A DNA stretch of 64,000 nucleotides from JAFGPL01 sp963781805 (GCA_963781805.1 CAWAHF010000004.1:5208001-5272000); one strand, 5' to 3'. Counted from the first letter of the stretch, positions 52,003 through 61,546 are shown. Made by a program: numbers and translations. The notes: generated by a model not told the origin, from the letters alone.

Positions 52003-52069
52003 AAAGAAAAACAGGCGCAGGACGCGCCTGTTCCACAACACAATTAATATAAATCCGCACTAATCAAAG
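52003..52069 (-). ncRNA. Candidate small RNA, copy 2
   Basis: On the minus strand a -7 box TATTTTTG (52075-52082) with TTGAC about 20 bp upstream is followed by ACTTTGATTAGTGCGGATTT, ATATTAATTGTGTTGTGG and the terminator AACAGGCGC-gtcct-GCGCCTGTT plus T-run (to about 52003). The body matches the copy at 44469-44531 while surrounding DNA does not. The hairpin could also serve the convergent MutS-like gene as a terminator. Confidence 0.55.
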
Positions 52070-52082
52070 TGAGACAAAAATA

Positions 52083-52625
52083 TGAAAAAAAAATTCACAT
52101 GTCAAGTTTTTTTCAATTAATTTCTACTTCTTTTATTAACAAATTCTTCAAACCTTTCAGATGAGTAGTATTAGTGAATATATCCTCAAATACTACAATC
52201 GATTTATACACAATCATTTTCATGATTTCATCAGGTAAGAGTATGTGTTCATTACACGTTATGTAAACTTTTTATTTACGGATACTTTATACTTTTTTTA
52301 GCTTTCATCCAACAATAAAGCTCATCAGAAGTTTTTCAACCTATTTTCACTCAACAATAAGGCAGTTAAAGCGATACTCCGATAAACTTCCAATAGTAAG
52401 AATGTGGTCGGCTAGTCTGTAAGCCGATTATCAGGTGACAATAATGAAGTTGAAGTATTCATCAAGCCACTTTTCCGAAAGGGATAAATTAGTAAAAAAG
52501 TCAAATAGTCTAAAGATGTCATTTGTTTAGGAGATACAACAATAGCTCTTGCCGCGTAAACGATATTCGAGAAGCAACCTTTAGTCCATAAATTCATCTT
52601 AACTTTGAATCGTAAACCTTAAAAA
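52083..52625. other. Intergenic, no supported gene
   Basis: AT-rich. A 61-codon minus-strand frame at 52412-52597 has no family features. No repeat beyond the small-RNA block upstream. Confidence 0.5.
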
Positions 52626-53081
52626 ATGAAAAAATACACTTTCCTATTGTTCTTCTTAGTGGGACTTTTAAAGTCCTGTGAAACGGATAAACCGATTGAA
52701 AACATTTATGGAAACTATGTTGTAAGTATGGGTACAAGTTGCGGTTGGTGTGTGGGAGCCGATTCATTATCTGTAACAGCGAATTTAACACACTATGAAT
52801 ATAATTTTCCCTGCAATGATAATGATTATGCTTTTGATACATTGACCAATATCGTTGAGTGGAATGAGCTGATGAGCGAGTTTGATATGAAAAAGTTTCA
52901 AAGTATTAATATAAATACCTGCAATGTTTGTGCAGACGGTTGCGATACATGGGTATCTGTTCAAAATGATACCGTTACTCATAGAATCAGCTTCGGATCA
53001 GAGAATTCTGCTGAAATTGCAAATATTAAGCCATTCATCGATAAACTGAATTCTATCCGCAGCAGATACCGCAAAAATTGA
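52626..53081 (+). CDS. Small lipoprotein, function unknown
   Basis: A 151-residue lipoprotein: signal peptide with lipobox LLKSC (Cys18), then a cysteine-rich body (GTSCGWCVGADSLSV, NTCNVCADGCDTW), including a CGWC pair and CNVCADGC, which suggests disulfides or metal binding outside the cytoplasm. Ends with a helical KPFIDKLNSIRSRY segment. No family recognized. Monocistronic by position. Confidence 0.7.
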   Translation: MKKYTFLLFFLVGLLKSCETDKPIENIYGNYVVSMGTSCGWCVGADSLSVTANLTHYEYNFPCNDNDYAFDTLTNIVEWNELMSEFDMKKFQSININTCNVCADGCDTWVSVQNDTVTHRISFGSENSAEIANIKPFIDKLNSIRSRYRKN

Positions 53082-53235
53082 AAAATTCAAGGTTGTTTGC
53101 TTTTATAATCCTATCTGTTTTTCAGAATTTCCCTTTCAAATATTTTGTTTATAAAAGAACCAATGTCAGTGTGCTTTGTTACTAGATCTCTATATTAATC
53201 ATTTAATAACCAACAAATCATAAAATCTAATCAAA

Positions 53236-53637
53236 ATGAAAAAAATAAATCCAGTAGTGCATTTTGAGATGCCGGCTAATGACAGAGATCGTATGGTTGA
53301 TTTTTATTCCACCGTATTTGGATGGCAAACCCAAAAATTTGGTGAGGATATGGGCAATTATGTAACTGTTTCAACTACCGAGACCGACGAAAAGGGACGT
53401 CCGAAAATGCCCGGGGCAATTAATGGGGGCTTTTTTCCAAGAAAAGATGACGGTTCTGCTCAACATCCTTCGATTGTTATTGCGGTTGATGAGATTAATG
53501 AATCGGTAAAAAAAGTGAAAGATGCCGGGGGCAAAATTCTGGCAAAACCGGTAGATATTCCGGGAATTGGGAAGTATGTTTCATTTATCGATACCGAGGG
53601 AAACATGGTTAGCTTGCTTCAACCGGTTATGAGTTGA
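53236..53637 (+). CDS. VOC-family (glyoxalase-like) protein
   Basis: A 133-residue vicinal-oxygen-chelate protein: VVHFEMPANDRDRMVDFYST and VFGWQTQKFG at the start, and GKYVSFIDTEGNMVSLLQP at the end, the usual paired beta-alpha-beta-beta-beta modules. The metal-binding positions of true glyoxalase are only partly present, so the substrate is open. A DUF1801-like remnant follows 7 bp downstream. Confidence 0.85.
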   Translation: MKKINPVVHFEMPANDRDRMVDFYSTVFGWQTQKFGEDMGNYVTVSTTETDEKGRPKMPGAINGGFFPRKDDGSAQHPSIVIAVDEINESVKKVKDAGGKILAKPVDIPGIGKYVSFIDTEGNMVSLLQPVMS

Positions 53638-53643
53638 CACCAA

Positions 53644-53799
53644 ATGGTTATAAGAGATTTCCGTTATCACGGCATGTTGATTTGGTATGCTACTGCCAAA
53701 AATCATTTTGGGCTTAACGTCCGGCCTCATATTTTAGATGCCTTCAGGGACAAACATAATGGGAAATTAATCAAAGAATTAGCAAAGAATAAAAATTAA
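53644..53799 (+). pseudogene. DUF1801-like protein remnant
   Basis: A 51-codon frame (DFRYHGMLIWYATAKNHFGL, HILDAFRDK, LIKELAKNKN) that matches the middle and the end of a small DUF1801/YdhG-like protein, whose usual length is above 110 residues. The start and the segment between are missing, so an internally deleted gene is likely. It begins right after the VOC gene. Confidence 0.5.
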
Positions 53800-53982
53800 A
53801 AACATAAAAGATTTGGTATAATTTATTATTTAATATTTATAAAATAATTTAGATTTGCATAATGAAATAAGAGTATTTGAGTTAAGTTCGAAATTATTGG
53901 CAGTTTTTTTGATCCATTTAATCTCTTACACCTCATTCCCTCTATTTCCTGAATATTTAATCTTTAATTTTTTTATTGTAAC

Positions 53983-54273
53983 ATGAACATTTTTATTGCT
54001 AAATTAAACTTCAGGACCAACAGTGATGTTCTGAAAGAAACTTTTGAAGAATTTGGTGAAGTTACTTCAGCCAAAGTTGTTATGGACCATGCGACCGGCC
54101 GGTCGAAAGGATTTGGTTTTGTTGAAATGCCAAACGACGAAGAGGCAAACAAAGCCATTGAAGAACTTAATAATGCCGAACTCGAAGGTAACAAAATTGT
54201 AGTGAAGAAAGCGAACCCAAGGAATGACTCAGGTTCAGATCACAGGCCGCACAGGCAAAGGTTTAATAATTAA
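53983..54273 (+). CDS. RRM-domain RNA-binding protein
   Basis: A 96-residue single-RRM protein: RNP2 IFIAKL at residues 3-8, RNP1 KGFGFVEM at about 46-53, and a short basic, glycine-poor tail (RNDSGSDHRPHRQRF). Bacterial RRM proteins of this type, frequent in Bacteroidota and Cyanobacteria, bind single-stranded RNA and can shape mRNA stability. It has its own strong terminator downstream, so it is a single-gene unit with a long AT-rich leader. Confidence 0.92.
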   Translation: MNIFIAKLNFRTNSDVLKETFEEFGEVTSAKVVMDHATGRSKGFGFVEMPNDEEANKAIEELNNAELEGNKIVVKKANPRNDSGSDHRPHRQRFNN

Positions 54274-54375
54274 TCGCAGACTCCGGGTTCACTATCCGCA
54301 ATTCAGGAATCTGAAGTGTTAAAAAATAAACCGGAAATAATTTGAAATCTATTAATAATTAATCTCTTACAAATT

Positions 54376-54409
54376 AAAGGGTTTGCTGAAAAAGCAGACC
54401 CTTTTTTTT
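54376..54409 (+). terminator. Intrinsic terminator of the RRM gene
   Basis: AAAGGGTTTGCT-gaaaa-AGCAGACCCTTT followed by a T-run, an 11- to 12-bp stem with one mismatch. Confidence 0.9.
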
Positions 54410-54537
54410 CTCAGTTCTGTTAACTATTTATTTATCAGATATTAAAGTTTAAGTAGTTGGAGATAACATTATTTAAATCATCTGGTGTATTTCAATATGT
54501 AATTGCAGAAAAATAATACTCAAGCCGGATTGAAAAA

Positions 54538-55437
54538 TTATATCCCCGACATATCTTTCAATGCGAGCATCAACGCCTGAGTTCCTTTCATTCCGTATCC
54601 TTTTGCTTTCACTGACAAATAGAATTGATGAACCAGGGCCAACCCCGGAAGAACTATTCCCATTCTTTTTGCTTCGTCAAGTGCAATTCCCATATCTTTG
54701 ATAAAATGATCGACAAAAAAGCCGGGCTCATAGTCTCCTTTAACAATGCGTGGCGCAAGGTTATTTAACGTCCAGCAGGCAGCTGCACCACCACCGATGG
54801 CTTCGAGCATGGCATCGGGATCAAGACCGGCTTTCATCCCATAAAGCAAACTTTCACATACTCCAATCATGGTTGAAGCAATGGTTATTTGGTTGGCCAT
54901 TTTGGTATGCTGACCCGAACCTGCAATGCCTGCAAAACTTATTTTTTTACCCAGCATACCAAGCAATGGTAAAACCGTTTCAAAGATATGTTTGTCGCCA
55001 CCAGCCATGACTGACAATGTTGCATTTCTGGCCCCAATATCTCCACCCGAAACAGGGGCATCTATCGCAAATGCTCCTTTTGATTTAGCCATATTGTAAA
55101 TTTCTATTGCCAGGCTCGGACTTGTAGTTGTCATATCAATGAAAAGCTTACCGGTAGAATTTCCATTGAAAATTCCATTTTTACCAAAATATACTTCTCT
55201 TACATCCTGAGGGAATCCAACCATGGTTAAGACAATGTCAGATGAATCGGCTACCTGCTTTGGGTTTTCTTTCCAAACGGCGCCCTTTTCAACGAGAAAT
55301 TGCGCTTTGGATTTCGTCCGTGTGAAAACATTACCTTTAAAACCTGCATCCAATAAATGTTTGAACATCTGACTTCCCATGACCCCGGTACCAATCCAGC
55401 CGAGAGTAGTATTGTCTTTGGTAATTGTAGTATTCAT
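54538..55437 (-). CDS. 3-hydroxyisobutyrate dehydrogenase-family reductase
   Basis: A 299-residue beta-hydroxyacid dehydrogenase. The N-terminal Rossmann motif is GWIGTGVMGSQMFKHLLDAG, then FIDMTTTSP, the substrate-binding DAPVSGGDIGA and the catalytic lysine in HTKMANQ. The family oxidizes 3-hydroxyacids or reduces semialdehydes (3-hydroxyisobutyrate, tartronate semialdehyde, succinic semialdehyde) with NAD(P). The substrate cannot be told. Complete and isolated; about 200 bp to the LRR gene on the same strand. Confidence 0.9.
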   Translation of the reverse strand: MNTTITKDNTTLGWIGTGVMGSQMFKHLLDAGFKGNVFTRTKSKAQFLVEKGAVWKENPKQVADSSDIVLTMVGFPQDVREVYFGKNGIFNGNSTGKLFIDMTTTSPSLAIEIYNMAKSKGAFAIDAPVSGGDIGARNATLSVMAGGDKHIFETVLPLLGMLGKKISFAGIAGSGQHTKMANQITIASTMIGVCESLLYGMKAGLDPDAMLEAIGGGAAACWTLNNLAPRIVKGDYEPGFFVDHFIKDMGIALDEAKRMGIVLPGLALVHQFYLSVKAKGYGMKGTQALMLALKDMSGI

Positions 55438-55643
55438 TTTTTGTACCCGTTGTGGAATTAAGTTTATCTTACTTTTTCATAACATCAAAGATATACATTT
55501 TGAACAGCATCTGAACCTGCATGTAATATCTATCAATAGCAGTAATCAGCCTTCAATACTGAAAAGATTCCAATATTCAAGTCTTCTCTTTCGGAATGAA
55601 AGAATATCTTTCAATTCCCTAAAGCAGAAGAATTACATTCATA

Positions 55644-56927
55644 TTAAAAATATATTTTAGGACCGACCAGGTATTTTTTTACCAGGTTTCTTTGAAATTC
55701 AGAGAAATCGTTATTTTCAAGATGCATTTCCTTGAGGCTTTTCATGCCTCCAATTTCCCGCTGCAACAAACGTATTTTGTTATTGCTTAAATCGACGTAT
55801 TCAAGATTTGAAAGTTTGCCAATGTATTTTGAAACGGAGTAAATTTTATTATCATTCAGATACAACTGCCGGAGATTTGTGAGATTACCAATGGCGTTTT
55901 CAACTCTTTCGATATTATTTTTTGATAAATTAAGAAATTCGAGATTACTCAAATCGAATATTCCTAAAGGAATTACAGTTATTTTATTTAATTCCAGGTC
56001 AAGTTTTTTTAATAGAGGGAGTTCATTTTTACCGATGGAGATGGTTGAAATTTCGTTAATGCTGAGGCTTAATTCGGTAAGTTTTGCCAGTTGGAGTGTT
56101 TGCTGGCTTAGCGATTTGAGCTTATTATTAGCGGCATCAAGTTTCTGCAGGTTTGTCAGGCCCAACAGACCAGGTAATCTGGTAAGCTTGTTTTGGGAAA
56201 GGTTAAGGGTTACCAGTTGATGCAGGTTAGAAATAGATTGGGGTAGTCTTACTAACCTGTTTTTACTCAGGTTCAGGTCCTTAATCCGGTTCAGGTTTCC
56301 AAATGATTCGGGTAATTCAATCAGTTGGTTGTTATACAGATTAATCTCTTTCAGATTGGTCAGCTTCCCAATGGTATTGGGTAATTCTTTCAGTTTGTTT
56401 CGCTCAAGTAAAAACACTTCGAGGTTCGATAAATTTCCGATGGAGTAAGGAATTGAATCCAGTTGGTTCCAGTTCAGGTCAATTTTCTTAAGTTTTTTCA
56501 GATTTCCAAGTTCAGAAGGTAAATGGGTCAATCGATTAGAAAAAAAATCGATTTCTTCCAGATTCTGCAGGTTTTCTATTTTTCCGGGAATGATATCGAG
56601 CAAATTTTCGCCCAGCATCAATTTCTGAAGATTTGTGAGTGCCCACAACGCATCAGGTAGAGAATCAATTTTGTTATTACGTAGATAAAGTTCCTGAAGA
56701 TTTTTTAATTTGAATACAACTTCGGGAATTTCGGTAAGATTATGTCCATCCAGGTTCAAAATATATACCCGTTTTTTATTCGCCGAGGCTTCTTCAATCA
56801 AACGATATGTTTTGGCCTTCTTTAATTCATCGGCTGTTTTTAGCTGTTTTTGCGAATAGATTGGTGTACAATTTAAAAATCCAACGATTGAAACAAGAGA
56901 AAGAGACCTGAATAAGTTCATCAACAT
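55644..56927 (-). CDS. Leucine-rich repeat lipoprotein
   Basis: A 427-residue exported protein: signal peptide with an LNC lipobox (about Cys20), a short helical region, then about 15 leucine-rich repeats of 23 residues (LxxLxLxxNxLxxLPxxIGxL), of the SDS22/Shoc2-like type, covering residues 55-415. LRRs bind proteins; as a lipoprotein it would act at the cell surface or in the periplasm. Repeats are evenly spaced without a frame break. No enzymatic domain. Confidence 0.9.
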   Translation of the reverse strand: MLMNLFRSLSLVSIVGFLNCTPIYSQKQLKTADELKKAKTYRLIEEASANKKRVYILNLDGHNLTEIPEVVFKLKNLQELYLRNNKIDSLPDALWALTNLQKLMLGENLLDIIPGKIENLQNLEEIDFFSNRLTHLPSELGNLKKLKKIDLNWNQLDSIPYSIGNLSNLEVFLLERNKLKELPNTIGKLTNLKEINLYNNQLIELPESFGNLNRIKDLNLSKNRLVRLPQSISNLHQLVTLNLSQNKLTRLPGLLGLTNLQKLDAANNKLKSLSQQTLQLAKLTELSLSINEISTISIGKNELPLLKKLDLELNKITVIPLGIFDLSNLEFLNLSKNNIERVENAIGNLTNLRQLYLNDNKIYSVSKYIGKLSNLEYVDLSNNKIRLLQREIGGMKSLKEMHLENNDFSEFQRNLVKKYLVGPKIYF

Positions 56928-57142
56928 AGAATTTAATAAAATTCAACAATAACATACCTTCAGTTTTCTTCAGGTATTTTAAGGGGCTAAAAATACTACA
57001 AACAATCGAATTGACCAATCTCTGAGTTTTAACATTACATCTAAATTATGTTTCATGAATATTTTGTTAGTATTTTAATTTTTTCAGTTAATGGAAATAT
57101 AGTATCATTATTTTTTGTAAATTAATACAAAAATAAAACGCT

Positions 57143-57451
57143 ATGATTGTTACGTTTGTTCATGTATGGGTAAAAGAAGAGCATATTGAAGATTTTATAA
57201 AGGCTTCGGTGGAAAATCACAATCAGTCGGTAAAGGAGCCCGGAAATCTTAGATTTGATTTACTGCGTGACGCAAATGAGCCTTCGAAATTTGTACTTTA
57301 TGAGGCTTTTGAATCGGAGAGCGCTGCTGCAGACCATAAAAATACCCTTCATTATTTGAAATGGAGGGAAACAGTGGCAGACTGGATGGCAAAACCTCGG
57401 GAAGGAAATAAGCATATCATTATTTGTCCAGAAGATTCGTCGGAATGGTAA
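57143..57451 (+). CDS. Antibiotic biosynthesis monooxygenase-domain protein (LsrG-like)
   Basis: A 102-residue ABM-fold protein: HVWVKEEHIEDFIKASVENH, EPGNLRFDLL, FVLYEAFESESAAADHKNT and YLKWRETVADWM. This small ferredoxin-like dimeric fold is used by heme-free monooxygenases and by LsrG, which acts on phospho-AI-2. Its stop overlaps the start of the alcohol dehydrogenase by 7 bp, so the two are coupled and may act on one pathway. LsrG-like function is a guess from sequence only. Confidence 0.85.
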   Translation: MIVTFVHVWVKEEHIEDFIKASVENHNQSVKEPGNLRFDLLRDANEPSKFVLYEAFESESAAADHKNTLHYLKWRETVADWMAKPREGNKHIIICPEDSSEW

Positions 57452-58617
57452 ATTCATTTATTTTATCGAAAATCCCACGGATTATTTTCGGTGCGGGAAA
57501 TCTGGCCAGGTTACCGGATATTCTGAAGGAATATGGCGACACATTTATTATTGTTACAGGTGCATCGTCATTTCGTTCAGGTGCTTATGGCAGAACTCTT
57601 TTTAAAACGCTGGAAAATTCAGAATGTACCATATTTAATGCCCGAATTGTCAAAGAGCCTTCTCCGTTGGACATTGATGAAATCGTTTCAGAATATTTCC
57701 AGAAAAAGATCGATGCTGTTGCAGGTATTGGAGGAGGCAGCGTACTCGATACAGCAAAGGCTGTTTCGGCTATGTTGAAAACAGGAGGAACAGTAAGAGA
57801 TTATATTGAGGGGGTGGGCAGCAAAACACATCCGGGTGTAAAAATACCATTTATTGCAGTTCCCACTACTGCCGGTACGGGCAGCGAGACAACCGGGAAT
57901 GCGGTAATCTGCGAAATAGGAGAGAACGGATTTAAAAAATCTCTGCGTCATCCAAATTTTGTACCGGATGTTGCTTTGGTAGATCCTGAGCTGACGTTGG
58001 GTTGTCCCCCTGAAATTACTACTGCCAGCGGTATGGATGCATTGACTCAATTAATCGAATCGTATGTATCTGTAAAATCAAGTATTGTCACAGATTCATT
58101 GGCAATAGAAGCAATCGGATTGATTATCAACAATCTGCCTGAAGTATACCGAAACGGGGGAAATATCAAAGTCCGAAGCGCTATTGCCTATGGAGCTATG
58201 ATTTCGGGAATAACCCTTGCCAATGCGGGTTTAGGTGTTGTGCATGGCTTTGCCTCATCTATCGGAGGAATGATTGATATTCCTCACGGGGCGTTGTGCG
58301 GAACTTTACTGGGAGCCGCAAACAGGATTATTGTCAACAAATTATTAACCGATTCGTCTGATCGTATTACATTAAAAAAATATGCCCGGCTGGGGAGCCT
58401 TTTTTCTACAGCCAAGCAACTTTCTGATTCTGAAAGCGCACACTATTTTGTGGAACTTCTCGATAAACTTGTTGATGATTTAAAGCTCCCGGTAATTGGG
58501 AGGTATGGTTTAAAAAAGGAACAGATACCCGGTGTGGTGGAAAAGACAAGTCAGAAAAACAATCCAGTAACGCTTGACAAACATGAGTTGGAAGAAATTC
58601 TTTTATCGAGAATCTGA
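57445..58617 (+). CDS. Iron-type alcohol dehydrogenase
   Basis: A 390-residue group III alcohol dehydrogenase from ATG 57445, inside the end of the ABM gene; an earlier TTG (57424) is less likely. The NAD(P)-binding motif is GIGGGSVLDTAKAV and the phosphate loop PTTAGTGSETTGNAV. Of the usual metal ligands, Asp (GMDAL), His (VVHGFA) and His (IPHGALC) are present, but the second ligand, often His in DALTH, is Gln here (DALTQLIESY). Gln occurs at this place in some family members. Substrate unknown. Confidence 0.88.
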   Translation: MVNSFILSKIPRIIFGAGNLARLPDILKEYGDTFIIVTGASSFRSGAYGRTLFKTLENSECTIFNARIVKEPSPLDIDEIVSEYFQKKIDAVAGIGGGSVLDTAKAVSAMLKTGGTVRDYIEGVGSKTHPGVKIPFIAVPTTAGTGSETTGNAVICEIGENGFKKSLRHPNFVPDVALVDPELTLGCPPEITTASGMDALTQLIESYVSVKSSIVTDSLAIEAIGLIINNLPEVYRNGGNIKVRSAIAYGAMISGITLANAGLGVVHGFASSIGGMIDIPHGALCGTLLGAANRIIVNKLLTDSSDRITLKKYARLGSLFSTAKQLSDSESAHYFVELLDKLVDDLKLPVIGRYGLKKEQIPGVVEKTSQKNNPVTLDKHELEEILLSRI

Positions 58618-58794
58618 GTTGAAATGAATTCAGAATATCATACCGGCAAATTATAAAAAGGTAAATGGATAAAAAAGAATAATAAAATTTGATTAAGGTA
58701 ATTTAAACAGAACTTAAAGATAAAGCTGCCGTATAAGTGTTATCTTTAGCTGTGAACCAAACTATTAACTATTATAAAGTTTTTTTAAGAAAGG

Positions 58795-60420
58795 ATGAAC
58801 CATAAGGTTTTAGTAGTAGACGATACAAGCACAAACAGGGAGTTGATTTTTAACATTCTGAAAACCTCAGATGGAGAGTATGATATTTTACAGGCTGCTA
58901 ATGGTCAGGAGGGATATGATACTGCCGTGGCTCAACTTCCTGATGTTATACTTATGGATTTGAGGATGCCGGTGGTAGATGGTATCGAATCTATAAAAAT
59001 GCTGAAAATTAATGATATCACCAAAGAAATACCGGTATTGGTTCTCACGGCATATAGCTCATCTGAAAGCTTGAAGGAATCGTTTGATGTAGGAGCATTT
59101 GATTATATTACAAAGCCTATAAATGCCGGTGAATTGATTTCAAGAATTAATAAGGCGTTAGGGGTAAATGAACAAATTAAAAATATCCAGGGAAAGATTG
59201 CAGAATTTGAGGAAAAAAAGATTGATTTTGAAAATCTGGCTATTATCACGGACCATAGTCATAACTCATTTATTCTGATAAAACCCGATGGAGAGCTGGA
59301 ATGGGCAAGTGAAGGTTTTAAGCATCAGCACGGAATGTCGTTTGAAGATTTCAGATCGAGGATGGGAAGTACCATATTCAGTTTATGTCAGGATCCTGAA
59401 ATCATAGCACTTTTCAACAGATGCGTGTCAAGAAAAACACCTATAGAATTTTCTTCAAAGGTTATAATTAAGGGTGGTCAGGAAAAATGGTTGCAGACAT
59501 TTATTTCTCCAAAACTAAATGAAAAGGGAGATGTAGAACGATTGATTGCCACTGAGGTGGATATTAGTTCTTTAAAGAAAAAAGAGGAGGAGCTGAACCG
59601 CCAAAACCAGCGAATGCAAGTTATCATGGATAATCTTGAAAAGGCCAATCAACAGCTTGAGATACAAAAAAATGAAATCAACACACAAAAACAGCTTATT
59701 CAAAATGAGCAGAACAAATCTGAAAAGCTTCTGCTGAATATTATGCCCTTTGAAATTGCAAAGCAATTAAAAAGCAAAGGTAAAGCAAGTAGCCGGCAAT
59801 ATAAAATGGTTACAGTATTATTCGCCGATTTTAAGGGATTTTCAAAGTTTTCAATGGAACTTAATCCAAATGACTTGGTAAATATTCTCGATACCTATTT
59901 CGCCAAATTTGATGAGATTATAGGTAAACATTATCTTGAGAAGATAAAAACCATTGGTGATGCTTACATGTGTGCAGGAGGATTGCCCTTAAGCAACAAA
60001 AGTAACCCTTTTGATTCGGTGCTTACAGGGCTGGAAATTCAGAATTATATGAACAAACTCAACGATAGCAAAGTAATTAGCAACCTTTCAGTATGGGAGT
60101 TAAGAATAGGCATTCATACCGGGCCATTGGTAGCAGGGGTTGTAGGCCGAAAGAAATTTGCATATGATATTTGGGGTGAAACTGTGAATATCGCAAGCCG
60201 CATGGAACATTCGGGACATGTGGGCATGGTTAATATTTCCGGAGCCACCTACGAATTCGTTAAAGATTTTTTTGAATGCGACTATCGGGGCAAAATCGAG
60301 GCAAAGAATATAGGTAAGATAGATATGTATTTTGTTAACCGTCTTAAACCTGAATTTTCTTCCGATCACGACGGACTAATTCCAAATGAGGAGTTCATCA
60401 ATATGGTGAACAGACTTTGA
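58795..60420 (+). CDS. Response regulator with PAS and adenylate cyclase domains
   Basis: A 541-residue signalling protein. Receiver domain (1-125) with Asp55 in ILMDLRMP and Lys in YITKPI; PAS-like domain (about 145-265); coiled coil (about 265-320); class III cyclase domain (about 335-520) with metal Asp in FADFKGF, EKIKTIGDAYM and YDIWGETVNIASRM. Lys before the GDAYM loop and Asp in YDIWG favour ATP, so the product should be cAMP. A TATCTTTA -7-like box lies at 58741-58748. No partner kinase is nearby. Confidence 0.92.
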   Translation: MNHKVLVVDDTSTNRELIFNILKTSDGEYDILQAANGQEGYDTAVAQLPDVILMDLRMPVVDGIESIKMLKINDITKEIPVLVLTAYSSSESLKESFDVGAFDYITKPINAGELISRINKALGVNEQIKNIQGKIAEFEEKKIDFENLAIITDHSHNSFILIKPDGELEWASEGFKHQHGMSFEDFRSRMGSTIFSLCQDPEIIALFNRCVSRKTPIEFSSKVIIKGGQEKWLQTFISPKLNEKGDVERLIATEVDISSLKKKEEELNRQNQRMQVIMDNLEKANQQLEIQKNEINTQKQLIQNEQNKSEKLLLNIMPFEIAKQLKSKGKASSRQYKMVTVLFADFKGFSKFSMELNPNDLVNILDTYFAKFDEIIGKHYLEKIKTIGDAYMCAGGLPLSNKSNPFDSVLTGLEIQNYMNKLNDSKVISNLSVWELRIGIHTGPLVAGVVGRKKFAYDIWGETVNIASRMEHSGHVGMVNISGATYEFVKDFFECDYRGKIEAKNIGKIDMYFVNRLKPEFSSDHDGLIPNEEFINMVNRL

Positions 60421-60422
60421 TT

Positions 60423-60767
60423 TTACTTGTGTCTTTTTTCCAATACCTCAATTACATCTTCGATACGATAAGATTTGGCGGCCAGTAAAACCATCAGGTG
60501 ATAGACCAAATCTGCGGCTTCATTCAGGAAAAGGTCATCATGCTGATCTTTGGCTTCAATAATCAGTTCTACAGCCTCTTCACCAACCTTTTGCGCAATT
60601 TTGTTTATCCCTTTTGAAAAAAGCTTTGATGTATAGGAATCTACAGGCATATCAACTTTTCGTTGATCAATAATATCCTGCAGATATTTAAGAAATTCAA
60701 AATTTTCAGGAACCATTTGTATTTGTTTTATGATGTATTCAGTTAATTTGTTGCAATGTAAATCCAA
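60423..60767 (-). CDS. hisE: Phosphoribosyl-ATP pyrophosphatase (HisE only)
   Basis: A 114-residue MazG-like enzyme for the second step of histidine synthesis: KLFSKGINKIAQKVGEEAVE carries the metal-binding glutamates, followed by NEAADLVYHLMVLLA. The start may be the internal Met in MVPENF (about 60716). In most Bacteroidota hisI and hisE are fused; here no HisI (phosphoribosyl-AMP cyclohydrolase) domain precedes it, so hisI must be elsewhere or is lost. It follows hisF by 10 bp, in the his operon. Confidence 0.9.
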   Translation of the reverse strand: MDLHCNKLTEYIIKQIQMVPENFEFLKYLQDIIDQRKVDMPVDSYTSKLFSKGINKIAQKVGEEAVELIIEAKDQHDDLFLNEAADLVYHLMVLLAAKSYRIEDVIEVLEKRHK

Positions 60768-60777
60768 TGCAAACCTA

Positions 60778-61533
60778 TTAAAATCTGACCGGTATGTTTC
60801 TTGCTCGTAGAAATTCTTTCAACTGAGGAACTGTTATCTCACGAAAGTGAAAAATGCTTGCGGCCAGCCCTGCATCGGCCTTTCCACGTGTAAATACCTC
60901 TGCGTAATGTTCCATATTTCCCGCCCCTCCCGATGCAATAATTGGGATGGACAGGTTTTCTGACAACCTGGCTGTGGCCTCACAGGCGAAACCATTTTTT
61001 GTCCCGTCATGGTTCATAGAAGTGAAAAGAATTTCCCCGGCTCCTCTTTCCTGCGCTTCATTAGCCCATGAGAACAATTCTTTGTCAGTAGGAATCCTTC
61101 CTCCATTAATAAAGGCTGTCCATTTTTCGTTTTCTTCCTGGGCATCTATAGCCACCACCACAAACTGATTTCCAAAATGAAGCGCCATCTGATCGATCAA
61201 TTTAGGATTTTTAATGGCTGCAGAATTTATGGAGACTTTGTCGGCGCCGGCTGCCAGGAGGGCTTCGATATCTTTAAGATCAGATATTCCGCCGCCAACC
61301 GTAAAAGGAATGTTTACATTTTTTGCAATTCTCTTTACCAGTTCAACAAAGGTTTTCCTGCCTTCATGTGAGGCAGTAATATCAAGAAAAACCAGTTCAT
61401 CAGCGCCCTGTTCGGCATACATGGCTCCCAGTTCCACAGGATCACCGACCTCGCGGATATTTACAAAATTAACCCCCTTAACGGTCATACCGTCCCTTAC
61501 ATCCAAACATGGAATAATTCTTTTTGCCAGCAT
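60778..61533 (-). CDS. hisF: Imidazole glycerol phosphate synthase subunit HisF
   Basis: A 251-residue TIM barrel, the cyclase half of imidazole glycerol phosphate synthase. IIPCLDVRDG and the FVVVAIDAQ strand carry the catalytic aspartates, and phosphate-binding ASGGAG is present. It uses ammonia from HisH. Gap to hisA is 13 bp. Length is normal. Confidence 0.96.
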   Translation of the reverse strand: MLAKRIIPCLDVRDGMTVKGVNFVNIREVGDPVELGAMYAEQGADELVFLDITASHEGRKTFVELVKRIAKNVNIPFTVGGGISDLKDIEALLAAGADKVSINSAAIKNPKLIDQMALHFGNQFVVVAIDAQEENEKWTAFINGGRIPTDKELFSWANEAQERGAGEILFTSMNHDGTKNGFACEATARLSENLSIPIIASGGAGNMEHYAEVFTRGKADAGLAASIFHFREITVPQLKEFLRARNIPVRF

Positions 61534-61546
61534 ATATTACAATATA

